This document shows positions 21,234 through 33,200 of a stretch of 64,000 nucleotides of DNA, in pieces; positions within the stretch are counted from its first letter, which is position 1; every line of letters starts with the position of its first letter. Source of the stretch: Tupaia tana (taxonomy: Eukaryota; Chordata; Mammalia; Scandentia; Tupaiidae); NCBI GenBank assembly GCA_026018925.1, contig JAKSZU010000016.1, positions 82,718,059 through 82,782,058 on the forward strand. The letters run 5' to 3'. A program made the position numbers and the translations under genes. The notes beneath the pieces were generated by a model. It was not told where the DNA came from and searched no databases. It saw nothing but the letters and a program-made list of their open reading frames with translations.

Positions 21234-24200
21234 TGCCAGGTCTGGGACTCGAACTGTAATTGCCCGTGTGAGAGTCCAATGCCTTAACCACCATGCCACC
21301 TGCTGGCCTTTATGGACAGTTTTAAATGAGCAACATAAAAAATAAACATGTGCACACACAAAACACGCTGCTGCCCACGCTGACGCTGCGCCCTATTTGC
21401 AACCACACCCTTCTTTCTATCTCAGTCCCTTAAGGCTCCCTCTTCCACTAAGGCTCCCTGTCCCCACAGTTTGTCCCCGCTGCTCCTTGCTCAGTTCACA
21501 GCACTTAATCTTCTCTTAGAAGACAGAAGTAAACCTAAAAACATTTTGTACGTGTGTGGATGTGTCCTTTAGACTGTCAGTGCCTCTTCCCATTTGTGCA
21601 ACCCCAAACCACCCTTAGTTGAAGACGTGGCAGCTGACATTTGAGGTTTGCAGGTTTTCCTTCAGGCTGTGGTGGACACTGTGAGGACAGACACCGTACA
21701 CATAGTGTGTGGCGTCTGGCCTTGGCAGATTTATTGCACTGTTGGCTCGTTCTTAAAGTCATTGTGGAAAGTTCGGCTAATCTGAAATGAAATCTGTTCT
21801 CCGTGGGGCTGTCAATTGTCATCTTGGAATGATGAGGCAAAAGTCTTGAAGTCCTGATAGGAAATAGAGATTGCTTATTTTTTTCCCTTTTCCCAGTTAC
21901 AGGGACATCTGTCTGCTCCTATCATAAACAATAAACTTTCAGTCCTTTCGGGAACCAGCAGTTAGCGTAATAGCTATGTCGCTGGACTCCCACGTAGTCG
22001 ACCGCGGTTCGCGTCTCGGACCCGGTGGCTTACAACTCTCGCCGGGCACGTGTGCGTGCGTGCCCAAGATCCCGAGAGGAGAATGGAGGAGAAGGGATTG
22101 CGGCATGACCATCCCCCCTGGGGGGTGATTTCTCGCTTTCTGTCTCTATGTCTCTCTCTGTCTGTCTGGCAAGCGCACGCGCCCTATAGCGAAAAAAAAA
22201 AAAAAAAAAAAACTTTCAGTCCTTTCAAAAATATTCTGAGTATTAAGTGGGGAAATAACCAAGGGACTGGAAAAACAAAACATGAGGAAATTACCTTTAA
22301 TCTTGGAGTGAAGAAGGCGTTGGCTTTGTGAGACAAAAGACTAATTTCCTTAATAAAAGTGTGGTGGCTTTTTTTTTTTTGGGGGGGGGGAGGGTTGAGA
22401 GATTTTTGCTATAGGGCACTTGCACTTGCCAGAAAGACAGACAGAAAGCGAGAAATCACCCCCCTGGGGAGGATGACCATGCCACAATCCCTTCTCCATT
22501 TTCCTCTGGGATCTTGGGCATGCATGCACACACACCCAGCGTGAGTTTAAGCCACCAGGTCCAGGACTTGAACTGCGGTCGACTACGTGGGAGTCCAGCG
22601 ACATAGCCATTATGCCAACTGCTGGTCCCAATAAAAGTTTTTAAAAATGAAGAAAATTGCAGGTGTAGTCCATTAACAAAAGCAATGGAGAGTATTTATT
22701 TTTTTTTTGGAGAGGTTTTTGCTGTAGGGCAAGTGCGCTCGCCAGACAGACAGAGAGAGACAGAAAGTGAGAAATCACCCCCCAGGGGGGATGGCCATGC
22801 TGCAGTCCCTTCTCCACTCTCCTCTGGGGATCTTGGGCATGCATGCACATGCGCCTGGTGTGAGTTTAAGTCACCAGGTCCAGGATTCGAACCGCAGTCG
22901 ACTATGTGGGAGTCCAGCGACATAGCCATTACACTAACTGCTGGTCCCGTGAGTATTTTAAAATAGAAGTGGTCAGTTCTGCTCGTTATAAGAGTATGAG
23001 TGCAGACTTCAGCGAACTCTGCCTGAGCAGTAGGCAAAGATAAAGACCTTGGCATCCCGTGACAACACAGCAGGCGTAGGGAGCTGCGTGCTCTAGCATA
23101 CTGCTGATGGGAATGGGGTCTACCACCGCTGAAAGCTCCCAGAGGGGATGGCCATACCACAGTCCCCTCCATTTTCCTGGGATTCTAGCCATGCACACAC
23201 ACAAACCGATGTGTTTTCAGGCTGCTGGGTCTGGGACTTGAATAGCACAGCCAGCCATGTGGGATCCAGCACGTTTAACTGCTGTGCCACCCGCTATCCC
23301 CTATTTTGAAATTCCTGTAGAAATGTTACGGAAGTAGTGCAGAGGGCTCCCTTCCTCTTCCCTGGTCCTCACCGTGTCAGCGTTTCCTGGAACCTCAAGC
23401 TCTGCAGCTTTTGGAAAGGATGGGCCAGTTATCCTAGAAGATGCTCCGTCCTCGGGTTTGCTGACTTCGCGATTAGGTAGGGACGCAGGTCTAGCAGGAG
23501 GCCGCAGAAGAGAGGCTGTGTCCTTGCGCCCGCTGGGAGTTGCAGGGGCTTGATGCATCTTGTTCCCAGCGATGACGACTGTGGTCACTTAGTTCATGGG
23601 GGCATGCCTCTTTCCTCAACGTGAGAGTCCTGCGTCCCTCCTCGCAGTCCGTGAGGACTCCAGGAGGGGGCACCATGGCAGTGCAGGTAGTCTGTCCTGG
23701 TGACAGACTGCCCAGTGGTTACCCAGCTGTGGGCCCCACAGCAACTTTTCCGCTTGCTCTTTCCCCCCATGCCTTACACGCCACCGTAAGAAGGAGCAGC
23801 CCCTCCACTCCTGTTTACCTAGCGGACGAACAGTTCCTGGGGCTACATCTGTAGTCTGTTATGGCGTCACCTCTGCTCAGGTTGCCCGTGATTCTGCCAT
23901 TGGGAGCCCATCAGGTTGGTCCCCATGTCCCTGACACCCTCATTTCGGAGCCTTTGGTCATGTTCTGGTGACACAGGGTATTCGGTGCTCATCTGGTGTT
24001 CCCCCACAGAACCCTGTTCCTTTTGTTGAAGAGCAGTGTTTCTGAGAGGCTTTCACGGCATTTGTGGAAGAAATGGAGTTGAACTCTGGGTTTATTTCAC
24101 TGTAAAACCTGAAATCCCCAGGTTTGCTCTGGTAGGCGCTGCCATGCGCTCCGAAGTCCCCATATGTACACATGTGTATCCCAGCTCCGTCCACCCACAG

Positions 24201-27200
24201 GGCTGCGGAGGGCCGAGCACGCCTGGGCCAGGAGAGGAGCCGCTGGGACTGCCCTGGCTGTAGCGCTTGGCAGTCCTATGTCCCAGGGAACACCTGAGCC
24301 TGGGCACACAGGTTTGTTCACCTTCCCTAGCAGCCAGATCTTGGTTTGTACAAAAGGGCACTGAAAGTTTATGGAAGGCACGAGGCTCCCACATGGCCAA
24401 CTGGAGTTCGAGTTCCGGACCTGGAGGCTTACTTTCTCTTGCACTCTCTCATTCTCTGGGGTGAGCACACGTGCCCTATAGCAAATTAAAAAATAATAAT
24501 AATTTGTTCTTAAAAGTTTATGGAAAAACGGAATTAAAGTGTGAGTTTATTTTGGTGGAATTTTTTCTTAAATCCATGGATAACTTTTTTCATAACACAA
24601 TGTTCCTGGACTTTTGTTTTTGGTTGTGCTGTTTTTTTATTTTAAGTAATAAACAATTGGGACCAGCAGTTGGCATAATGGCTATGTTGTTGTACTCCCA
24701 TGTAGTCGACTGTGGTTCGAGTCCTGGACCCGGTGGCTTAAACTCACACCGGGTGCATGTGCATGCGTGCCCAAGATCCCGAGAGGATAATGGAGGAGAA
24801 GGGATTGCAGTGTGGCCATCCCCCCTGGGGGGTGATTTCTTACTTTCTGTCTCTCTGTCTGTCTTTGTCTGTCTGGCAAGCGCATGCGCCCTATAGCCAA
24901 AACCTCTCCAAAAAAAAAAAAAGACAAGACACTGGACTTCCATGTGGCTGACGCGACTCAAGTCCCAGACCTGGTAGCTTGAAAATCACGCCAGGAGCAC
25001 GTGCATGTGCGCTCAAAATCCCCGAGGAGAAGGGATTGTGGCTTGGCTGTTCCCCTTTGGAAGTGGTTTCCTACTTTCCCTCTCACAGTCTCTAGTGAAG
25101 GCACATGCCCTATGGCAAAATCTTTTAAAAAGAGAAGTCCAGATCTCTCCGTTGGGTATTTTTTCTCCTGACAGTTAGACAGCTAGGAAGTTCTTGGCAG
25201 GCCTCTGGAGGGGCTGTGAGGACCAAGGTGTATTGGGTTTGGTGGGCTGGTGCAAGAGCTCCCCTGGGGAACGGTGTGGGAAGTGGGGTCAGAGCACCTG
25301 CCCCTGCCTGCTGCTTTGCTCCTGCAGTCCGGTGAGCCCCACTGTTACACTTCCTGAACGACACCTGAGGAGGTCACACCGAAATTCACCGGGTCAGCGA
25401 GCTCTGCGGTTCGGCCACTCTCGAGTAGCTCATATTTACTTCTGCCAAAAAAACAATGTGAATGAGTTGGGTGTCCCGTTTGTGCTGTCTCATTAGTTAC
25501 TGTTCTTTCCGCATGTCACCCGTCCTTTCAGGAAAACCAGTTCCGTGTACCCCCTGGAGGACCGCAGTCCAGTGTGGCAGTCCCAGGCGAGACCTGGCTT
25601 CTCGCTTCTGTGCCAGCCGGCTATACAGTACACAGGCTGCCGAAGACAAGGAGGAGCGCCTGCACTCCATCATCAGCAGCACCGAGACCGTGCAGGGTAA
25701 CGCATCCGGGTCATTTCTGAGTGGAGGCAGTGGTCGACAGAGCTGCCGTTTTCTCCTGCACGTGCTGCTGATGCTGCTGCCTAGCAGGCCAGGCCACGTG
25801 GGGCCCGGGGTGCATTCCCGGCCTACCCTTGGGGCCCTGCTCTGGTGGCACAGCCCTATAGTCTAGAGGACTAAGGAGGAGGCTAAGCAGGAGGGTCAGC
25901 ACAGCCAGTCCCCATGTCTAGGAAATTGTTTCCCCCCCAACACGCATAGGTCTTTGTTGTAGGGAGTGTCCCCTGAAAGTGTACCCTCGTTCTGTCCCAG
26001 TAGGTACTTCAGATTTACCCTGATGTGCCTTGCCCCCCCCGGTGGCCACTTGTGAAATCGTGTGTGACACCTCTCCAGATGGTGGTTCAGGCACATCTGC
26101 GAGTAATCATGGCGGCTGGACGCCAGTTTGGTATCGGCCAGTTAGTCCAGGGCTGGGTCCCAAGGTCACCTTTTTCGTTCATTCAGAAGTATAGAAAAGT
26201 AGTCGTGAGAGTTAGTCCTGAAGTGGTTTCATTTCTGGCTTTTAAATGAGGTGACAAGGACAGCCTTTGATGTCAAGGGAAGTGAGGATTTTGTGATTTT
26301 GCTTTAATTAATTGATGTAAAAAAAAAAAAAAAAACCCTGTTTTTTGAAGAGTTCACCCGTGGTCTGTTGGTGGGGTCAGCCTGGGAAGCCCAGTCCAGG
26401 GCTCCACTCGGGAAGCCCACAGTGGGCACGGCCTGAGTAGTGGGGGTTCGGCCACGGAGGAGGAGCCTCTGTCTGCTCCGCCCTGAGACTCTGTGCCTGA
26501 GAGACGTTTCTGTCCACGCTTTTCTTTTTGTTCATTCTTTTCGAAAAATGTTTTAAGATTCCTAACCTGAAATACTCTTTCAAATGTTATGTAGCAGGTT
26601 TGTCCATGAGCATGGACATGACACCTGGTTGTCGTGTATGTGACTTATTACCAGGTTCCGTTTCCAAGCATGAGTTCCAGGCTGAGACGAAGAAGCTTTT
26701 GGACATCGTTGCCCGTTCCTTGTACTCAGAAAAAGAGGTACGGCGCCTGGCCCACTCCCACGCCAACGAAGTTTCTCTGGCAAAACTCTCTTCATGTTTC
26801 CCTGGGGATGAGCTGGGTCACGGTTAGCGTGCGAACGCAGGAAACTTTGGGTAGTCCTAGTCTTCAGCTTCCGGTGAGAATGTTTTTACCACAGTGTGGG
26901 AATTTCATGCATGTGTATCCAGATGATTTTTTGGGCCAGTGTAGACTCTGGAAATCAATTGAATTTTGCTGACAATTTTTTTGTTAATTTTTTATGAGAT
27001 CGAGAGACAGAGACCCCTGGTAGGATCTTACCAGGTTCACAGTCGTACCTGGTGTGTTCTGGTCATCCGGGATTTGAACCCCAGCCTTCGTAGGTGGCTC
27101 CAGTATCGCACGGGGCTCCCTGCCACCCCCCTGCTGGTCATTCTAACAGCCCCAGTACAGACATGGGGCTCACTGAGAGCCGTTTCCATGACTCTACTGA

Positions 27201-30200
27201 CGGCCCCAAGGGCTATGGAGTTTTCCCTCCTTACCTGGTGTGAACCACTCACAGTTCCCGGGGGCTTACAGAGGGGACTGCACTCACGTGAGGGTGACAG
27301 GACATGGGGAAAGTCGAAGGGACAAGTAGCCGTCAGCGTCCATAGGCTAATTGCTGCTGGAATGCATAGGGTTTGGTAAAGCACACGGCACAAAGTTGAA
27401 AGGACTTTTTGGGAAGCGTGTCCATGTCTTGTGCTGTTAGATGGTGTATCCACGGATCCAGCCTCCCCCCCGGCCTCTGCCCAGAGCACCCACTCCTGCA
27501 TCTCACCCATGTTCTGTGGGCTGTGGGCGAGCCAGGTGCCTCTCAGACCCTGTGAAGTGGCTTTTACCCTGCAACGTGATACGTCTGGTGTTTGACCCCA
27601 GATGAAGTGAGGCCAGTGAGTCTGTTTCCATGGAGTGGGAGCAATTGATGTTTGGGGGATAGTCGGTCATCGCTGTGTGGGAGTTAGGGAAGAAATGGCC
27701 CCTCACAAGGTTCTTAAAAGTGTGAGTTGACAGAAACGTTCAGACCTGGCTGAGGTTCCTGAAAAGAAAGAACAGCGGGACCCAGAAGTGGTGGTGCAGG
27801 GGTAGCGCCTCCGCTTGGAAGACCGGAAGCTGTACCGGGTATAGGTTTGGTTCCTGGGCCAACCTGGGCAAGCCGGGTACAGTCGCACACACTTGTAACC
27901 CTAGCTAATTAGGAAGCTGGAGAGGAGACTTGTGACACAGCGAACCCAGGAGTACCTGTCTCTCTCACCCACTTTCTGTCTCTTACATGCGTGTTTACGT
28001 GTACATAGGAGTCAGTTTACTACATAAAGCTGTGTCGGGAATCTAGCCCCCTTTCATGATTTTGTGACCTTGTGATCACCCAGAGGACCTGCACCTTTGA
28101 CTGCAGTGGAAAGTCTTATGATTAGAGACCTGAGTATTCTGTGACACTCCCGGCTTGTCGCTGCAAAGGCAGCTCACATGACACCGCAGCGCTCACATCA
28201 GCCATCCTCCCTTGCTCGTCCGTTCCTGTAGGTGTTCATTCGGGAGCTGATTTCCAACGCCAGCGATGCCTTGGAGAAGCTGCGTCACACGCTGGCGGTT
28301 GCTGGCCAGGCGCTGCCCGAAATGGAAATCCACTTGCAGACCGACGCGGAGAAAGGCACCCTCACGATCCAGGTACCTCCATGGTGCCAGCACTGCTCAC
28401 AGAGGGGGGGCTGGTCTGGGCCTGGGGCTCAGTGTCCCTGCCTCACACACTGACGCAGGGAAGGCATGGCACCCACCTTCTTCATGTCTCCAGGTGCCAG
28501 GTGACTTGCCAACTATCTTTGACTGTTTGGATAATTTTTGTTTTACTCTAAAAATTCATTATAGGAAATTTGAAAAATACAGTAAGGATGCAAAAAAGAA
28601 CATTTAAAATCATCCATTGTTCAGAGATAACTGCCAGTGTTATTTTAGCATCTGTCCTTGTAGGGTTTTGGTGTGTATATGTGTTGACATAGCTAAGCAT
28701 CTTTTTCTTTTTCTTTTTCAAGAGAGATTTTTACTATAGGGCACATGTGCTCACCAGAAACAGAAAACGAGAAATCACCCCCCGGGGCGGGGAATGACCA
28801 TACTGCAATCCCTTCTCCTCCATTCTCCCCTTAGGATTTTGGGCACGCACACATATGCACCTGGCATGAGTTTTAAACCACTGGATCTCAGACTCAAAGC
28901 ACTGTCAACCACATGGGAGTCCAGTGACATAACTATTATGTCATCTGCTGGCCTCTATATATATATGTATATATACGCGCGCGCGCGCACACACACACAC
29001 ACATATATATATATTTTAGAGATAATTATTTCATTTAACTTTATTTGTTCATTTATTTTAATTTGACCAGAGAGGAACAGAGTGTGTGTGTGTGAGAGAG
29101 AGAGAGAGAGGGAAAGTGAGAAAGCAGGCCACCAGGTCTGGAATTCAAACCCTGGTTGGCCATGTGGGAGCCCAGCACCCTCAACCACCACGCCTGCCGG
29201 CGCCTAAGCATACTTCTTAATCTATATGTTGTTTTCTTCCTTTAAGAGGTTTTGCCCTGGGACCTGTGCACAGGGGGAAGTGGGCAGTAAAAGAGGAAGT
29301 GAGAAGTCACCCCTCCGCGGGTATGGTTATGCTGTAGTCCCTTCTCCATTCTCCTCCTGAGATCTTGGGCATGTAGGCACACATGCACACCCCCCCGGAG
29401 TGATTTTAAGCCACCAGGTCTGGGACTTGAACCACTATCAGCCATGTGGGAGTCTAATGATGTCACCACTATGCCATTCGCTGGCCTCTGTACATTGTTT
29501 TCTTATATGTTCTCATTTTGTTCTCTTTTAATTTGCTACACGTGCTTATGCTTGCCAGAGACAGACAGAATGAGAGAGAAAGGGGAAGTGAAGAAACATT
29601 CCCCCAGTTTGATGATCAGGTCACATCACAGTCCCCTCTCCATTCTCCTCTCGGGATTTTGAGCATGCATGCCTGGTGTGATTTTCCAGCTGCTATCTGG
29701 GTCTCAAACTGCACAGTTGGCTCTGTGGGACCTAGCTATCTTTTTTTTCCCCTTCTTTGGAGAAGTTTTTGCCATAGGGCGTGTGCACTCACCAGAAAGA
29801 CAGAGAGAGAGACAAAAAGCAAGAAATCACCCCCCAAGGGGGATGGCCATGCCGCAATCCCTTGTCCTCCATTCTCCTCTCCGGATCTTGGGCATCCACG
29901 CACATGTGCCCAGTGTGAGTTTAAGCCGCCGTGTCCAGGACTTGAACCACAGTCTACTACATGGGAGTCCAGCGACATAGCCATTACGCTAACTGCTGGT
30001 CCCACCATCTTTATTTTATTTTTTTTTAGAGGTTTTTGCTATAGGGCACGTGTGCTCGCCAGAAAGAGAGAGACAGACAGAAAGTGAGAAATCATCCTCC
30101 AGGGTGGATGGCCATACCGCAATCCCTTCTCCTCCATTCTCTCGGGATCTTGGGCACGCATGCACACGTGCCCAGCGTGAATTTAAGCCTCCGGGTCCAG

Positions 30201-33200
30201 GCCTTGAACCGCAGTCAACTACATAGGAGTCCAGCAACATAGCCATTACGCCAACTGCTGGGGACCTAGCTACCTTAACCACCAACCACCACTAAGCCAT
30301 CTTAACCCCAACCACTGAGCCATCTTAACCCCAACCACTGCGTGTCTTTTCCCTGCAGTGGTGCGCAGGAAGTAGTGTTGTCGCTCTTGGAACCCTGAGG
30401 AGGTTTTCAGGTGTGGCCCTGAGGGACGTTATGTTCCCACGACCGCTGCCTCAAATGTCCCATGATTGTTACGACCGCTCCCCTATGTTCCCTGGGTCGT
30501 AACAGTCATGGGACATTTGAGGCCAGCAGATGGCATGGTAGTTAAGGATGCTGGGTTCCCACATGGCTGACTGCAGTTCGAGTCCCAGACCTGGTGGCTT
30601 TCTTTCGTTTCTTTTTTTTTTTAATTTTTTTATTCATTCATTTTATTTTAATTTCACCTGACCCACACATATACACACACAGAGAGAGGGAAAGTGAGAA
30701 AGCAAGCCACCAGATCCAGGACTTGAACCATGGTCGGCCATGTGGGAGTATCCAACACTTTAACCACCATGCCACCTGCCGGCCCCTTTGGGGCTGGGAT
30801 TCAAACTGTGGTTGACCATGGGATCCAGTTCTCGATGCAGTGTCTGAATTACTGTCATTTCATAGTAAGTCTTAATATTAGGGAGCATTACTTCTCCAAC
30901 TTTGTTCTTTTGTAAAATAGTTCCCGAATCTTCTAAGATCGTTGTATTTCCTTATACATTTTGGAATCAGCTTGTCATTTTCTACAAAACATATAGGGGT
31001 TGGGACCAGCAGTTGGCGTAATGGCTATGTCGCTGAACTCCCATGTAGTTGACCTCGGTTCGAGCCCCGGATCTGGTAGCTTAAACTCACACTGGGCGCG
31101 CATGTGTGTGTGCCCAAGATCCCGAGAGGAGAATGGAGGAGAAGGGATTGCGGTGTGGCCATCCCCCCCCCGGGGGGGGGGGGGTTCTTGCTCTCTGTCT
31201 CTCTGTCTCTCTCTGTCTTTCTGGCAAACGCACACACTCTATAGCAAAAATCTCTCAAAAAAATACAGGGATTTAGACTGGTATCTACAGACTCGTTACT
31301 GTCTGTAACGAGTCTGTAGATCATCACAGAAAGAAATCAGAGTCACTAAAAACCAGGGACTATTAGATGTGGCCCTCTGTCAGCCTGGCATTAACCTTTT
31401 CCTCCAGACTCTGTTTAAATTTCTAATAAATAAAAGCAAACATTTCTGTTTGTTTTTTTTTTTTAAGAGTTATTTTAAATCTTTATTTATTTATTTATTT
31501 TAATTTGACCAGAGAGAGAGATACACACAGAGATTGGGGTCTAGTGAGAACGCAAGCCACCAGGTCCGGGACTCAAACCATGGTCAACAATGTGGGAGTG
31601 TCCAGTGCCTTATCCACCATGCCACCTGCTGGTCTCCAAGAATCATTTAATTTAACTTTATTTATTTATTTATTTAAACTTGACCATAGAGGAACAGAGA
31701 GAGAGAGAGAGAGAGAGAGAGGGAAAGCAAGAAAGGAAGCGGGACTCGAGTCTCCGTCGGCCACGTGGGCGTCCAGCTCCCTTAACCACCACGCCACCTG
31801 CTGGCCCCACAGAGGGGACATTTCAGTGAATATTGGATTTAGTGACTATGTCAGCAATAAGTTCATTTGAAACAATTTTTTATCATTGTTCTTACACATT
31901 CCTCAGTAAATGGGCTTGGGCTCTTCGTGCCAGCACCTCAGGAAGAACTGAGCAGCGTATTGGCGTCTCGTTCCTCGTCGGGTCCCGGGGCCCGTGTGAT
32001 GCACACACAGCGTGTGCGGTAACTGATGGGGCTGAGGCAGTCACTGCGTCGTCCACACAGGGAGGGAGGCACAGCCACACCAGCTGTGTCCACGAGTCCT
32101 TTGTAGAGTTACACGAAGGGGTCCCGCTCTGCTGCTGTGAGAGACCACGGCCGCCTATGGCCTGGTCACGCCCCACGGCCCCCATGACTGGCCTTCAGAT
32201 GGGACCTTTAGAAATGACATTCTAGGCCCAGCTGGTGTGGTGTGTGCCCATGGTCACAGCTAACCGGGAGGCAGGTGGGAGGATTCGATGTGCCAAGGCC
32301 TTGTCAAGACTGCCTCCCTTGTAGGGACCAGGAGATGGCATAATGGTTACATCGCTGGACTGTCACGTAACCGGCCGTGGTTTGAGTCCCAGACCTGGCG
32401 ACTTAAAACTCACACTGGGTGTGTGTGTGTACATACCCAGGATCCTGAGAGAGAATAGAGGAGAGGGGATTGCGGTGTGGCCATTCCCCCAGGGGGGGTG
32501 ATTTCTTACTTTCTGTCTCTGTCTCTGTCTCTTCAGCAAGCTCAGGCGCCCTATAGCAAAAATCTCTCTTAAAGAAGAAAAAGAATACCTCCTTCACTCT
32601 CTCCCTCCTGTACCTACCCTCTCACTTAAAAACAAAACCCTTGTGCCTCCCATTTGTGGATTGGATAGGAGCCCTTCTGCCCTAATCATCTCCTGCAGGT
32701 CCCACCTTTTTAGGTTTTCTTTTTCACCTTAGGGTACATCTGCTCACCAGAGAGAGAGCAATAGAGAAAGAGAATGTCGTGGTCATGCTGCGGTCCCTTC
32801 TCCGCTCTCCCCCTGTGATTTTGGGCATGCACACATGTGTACCCAGCGTGATTTTTAAGCCACCAGCTCTGGGACTTGAACTGTGGTTGGCCACGTGGCA
32901 GAATAGCGCTTAACCTCCACGTCACCTGCTGGCCCTGGCCTCACCGTTTTTTGTTTGTTTTTAGAGAGATTTGTGCTATAGGACACGCGCACTCACTGGA
33001 GAGACAGAAAGTGAGGAATCACCCCCCGGGGGATGGTCATGCCACAGTCCCTCATCCTCCATTCTCCCGTTGGGATTTTGGACACTCATGCACACGTGCC
33101 TGCATGAGTTTTCTTATTCCTCTTTTGGGGGGAGAGGTTTTTCGCTATAGGGCACATGCGCTCGCCAGACAGAGACATAGAGACAGAAAGCGAGAAATCA

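Larger units (their letters stand above)
18965..25531 (+). other. TRAP1: TRAP1 intron 1
   Basis: A 6.6-kb intron. It starts in the CpG island and is then mostly SINE-derived between 19830 and 25140, with unique segments at 19420-19830, 21310-21930 and 23305-24370 in which I see no exon. Confidence 0.85.
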
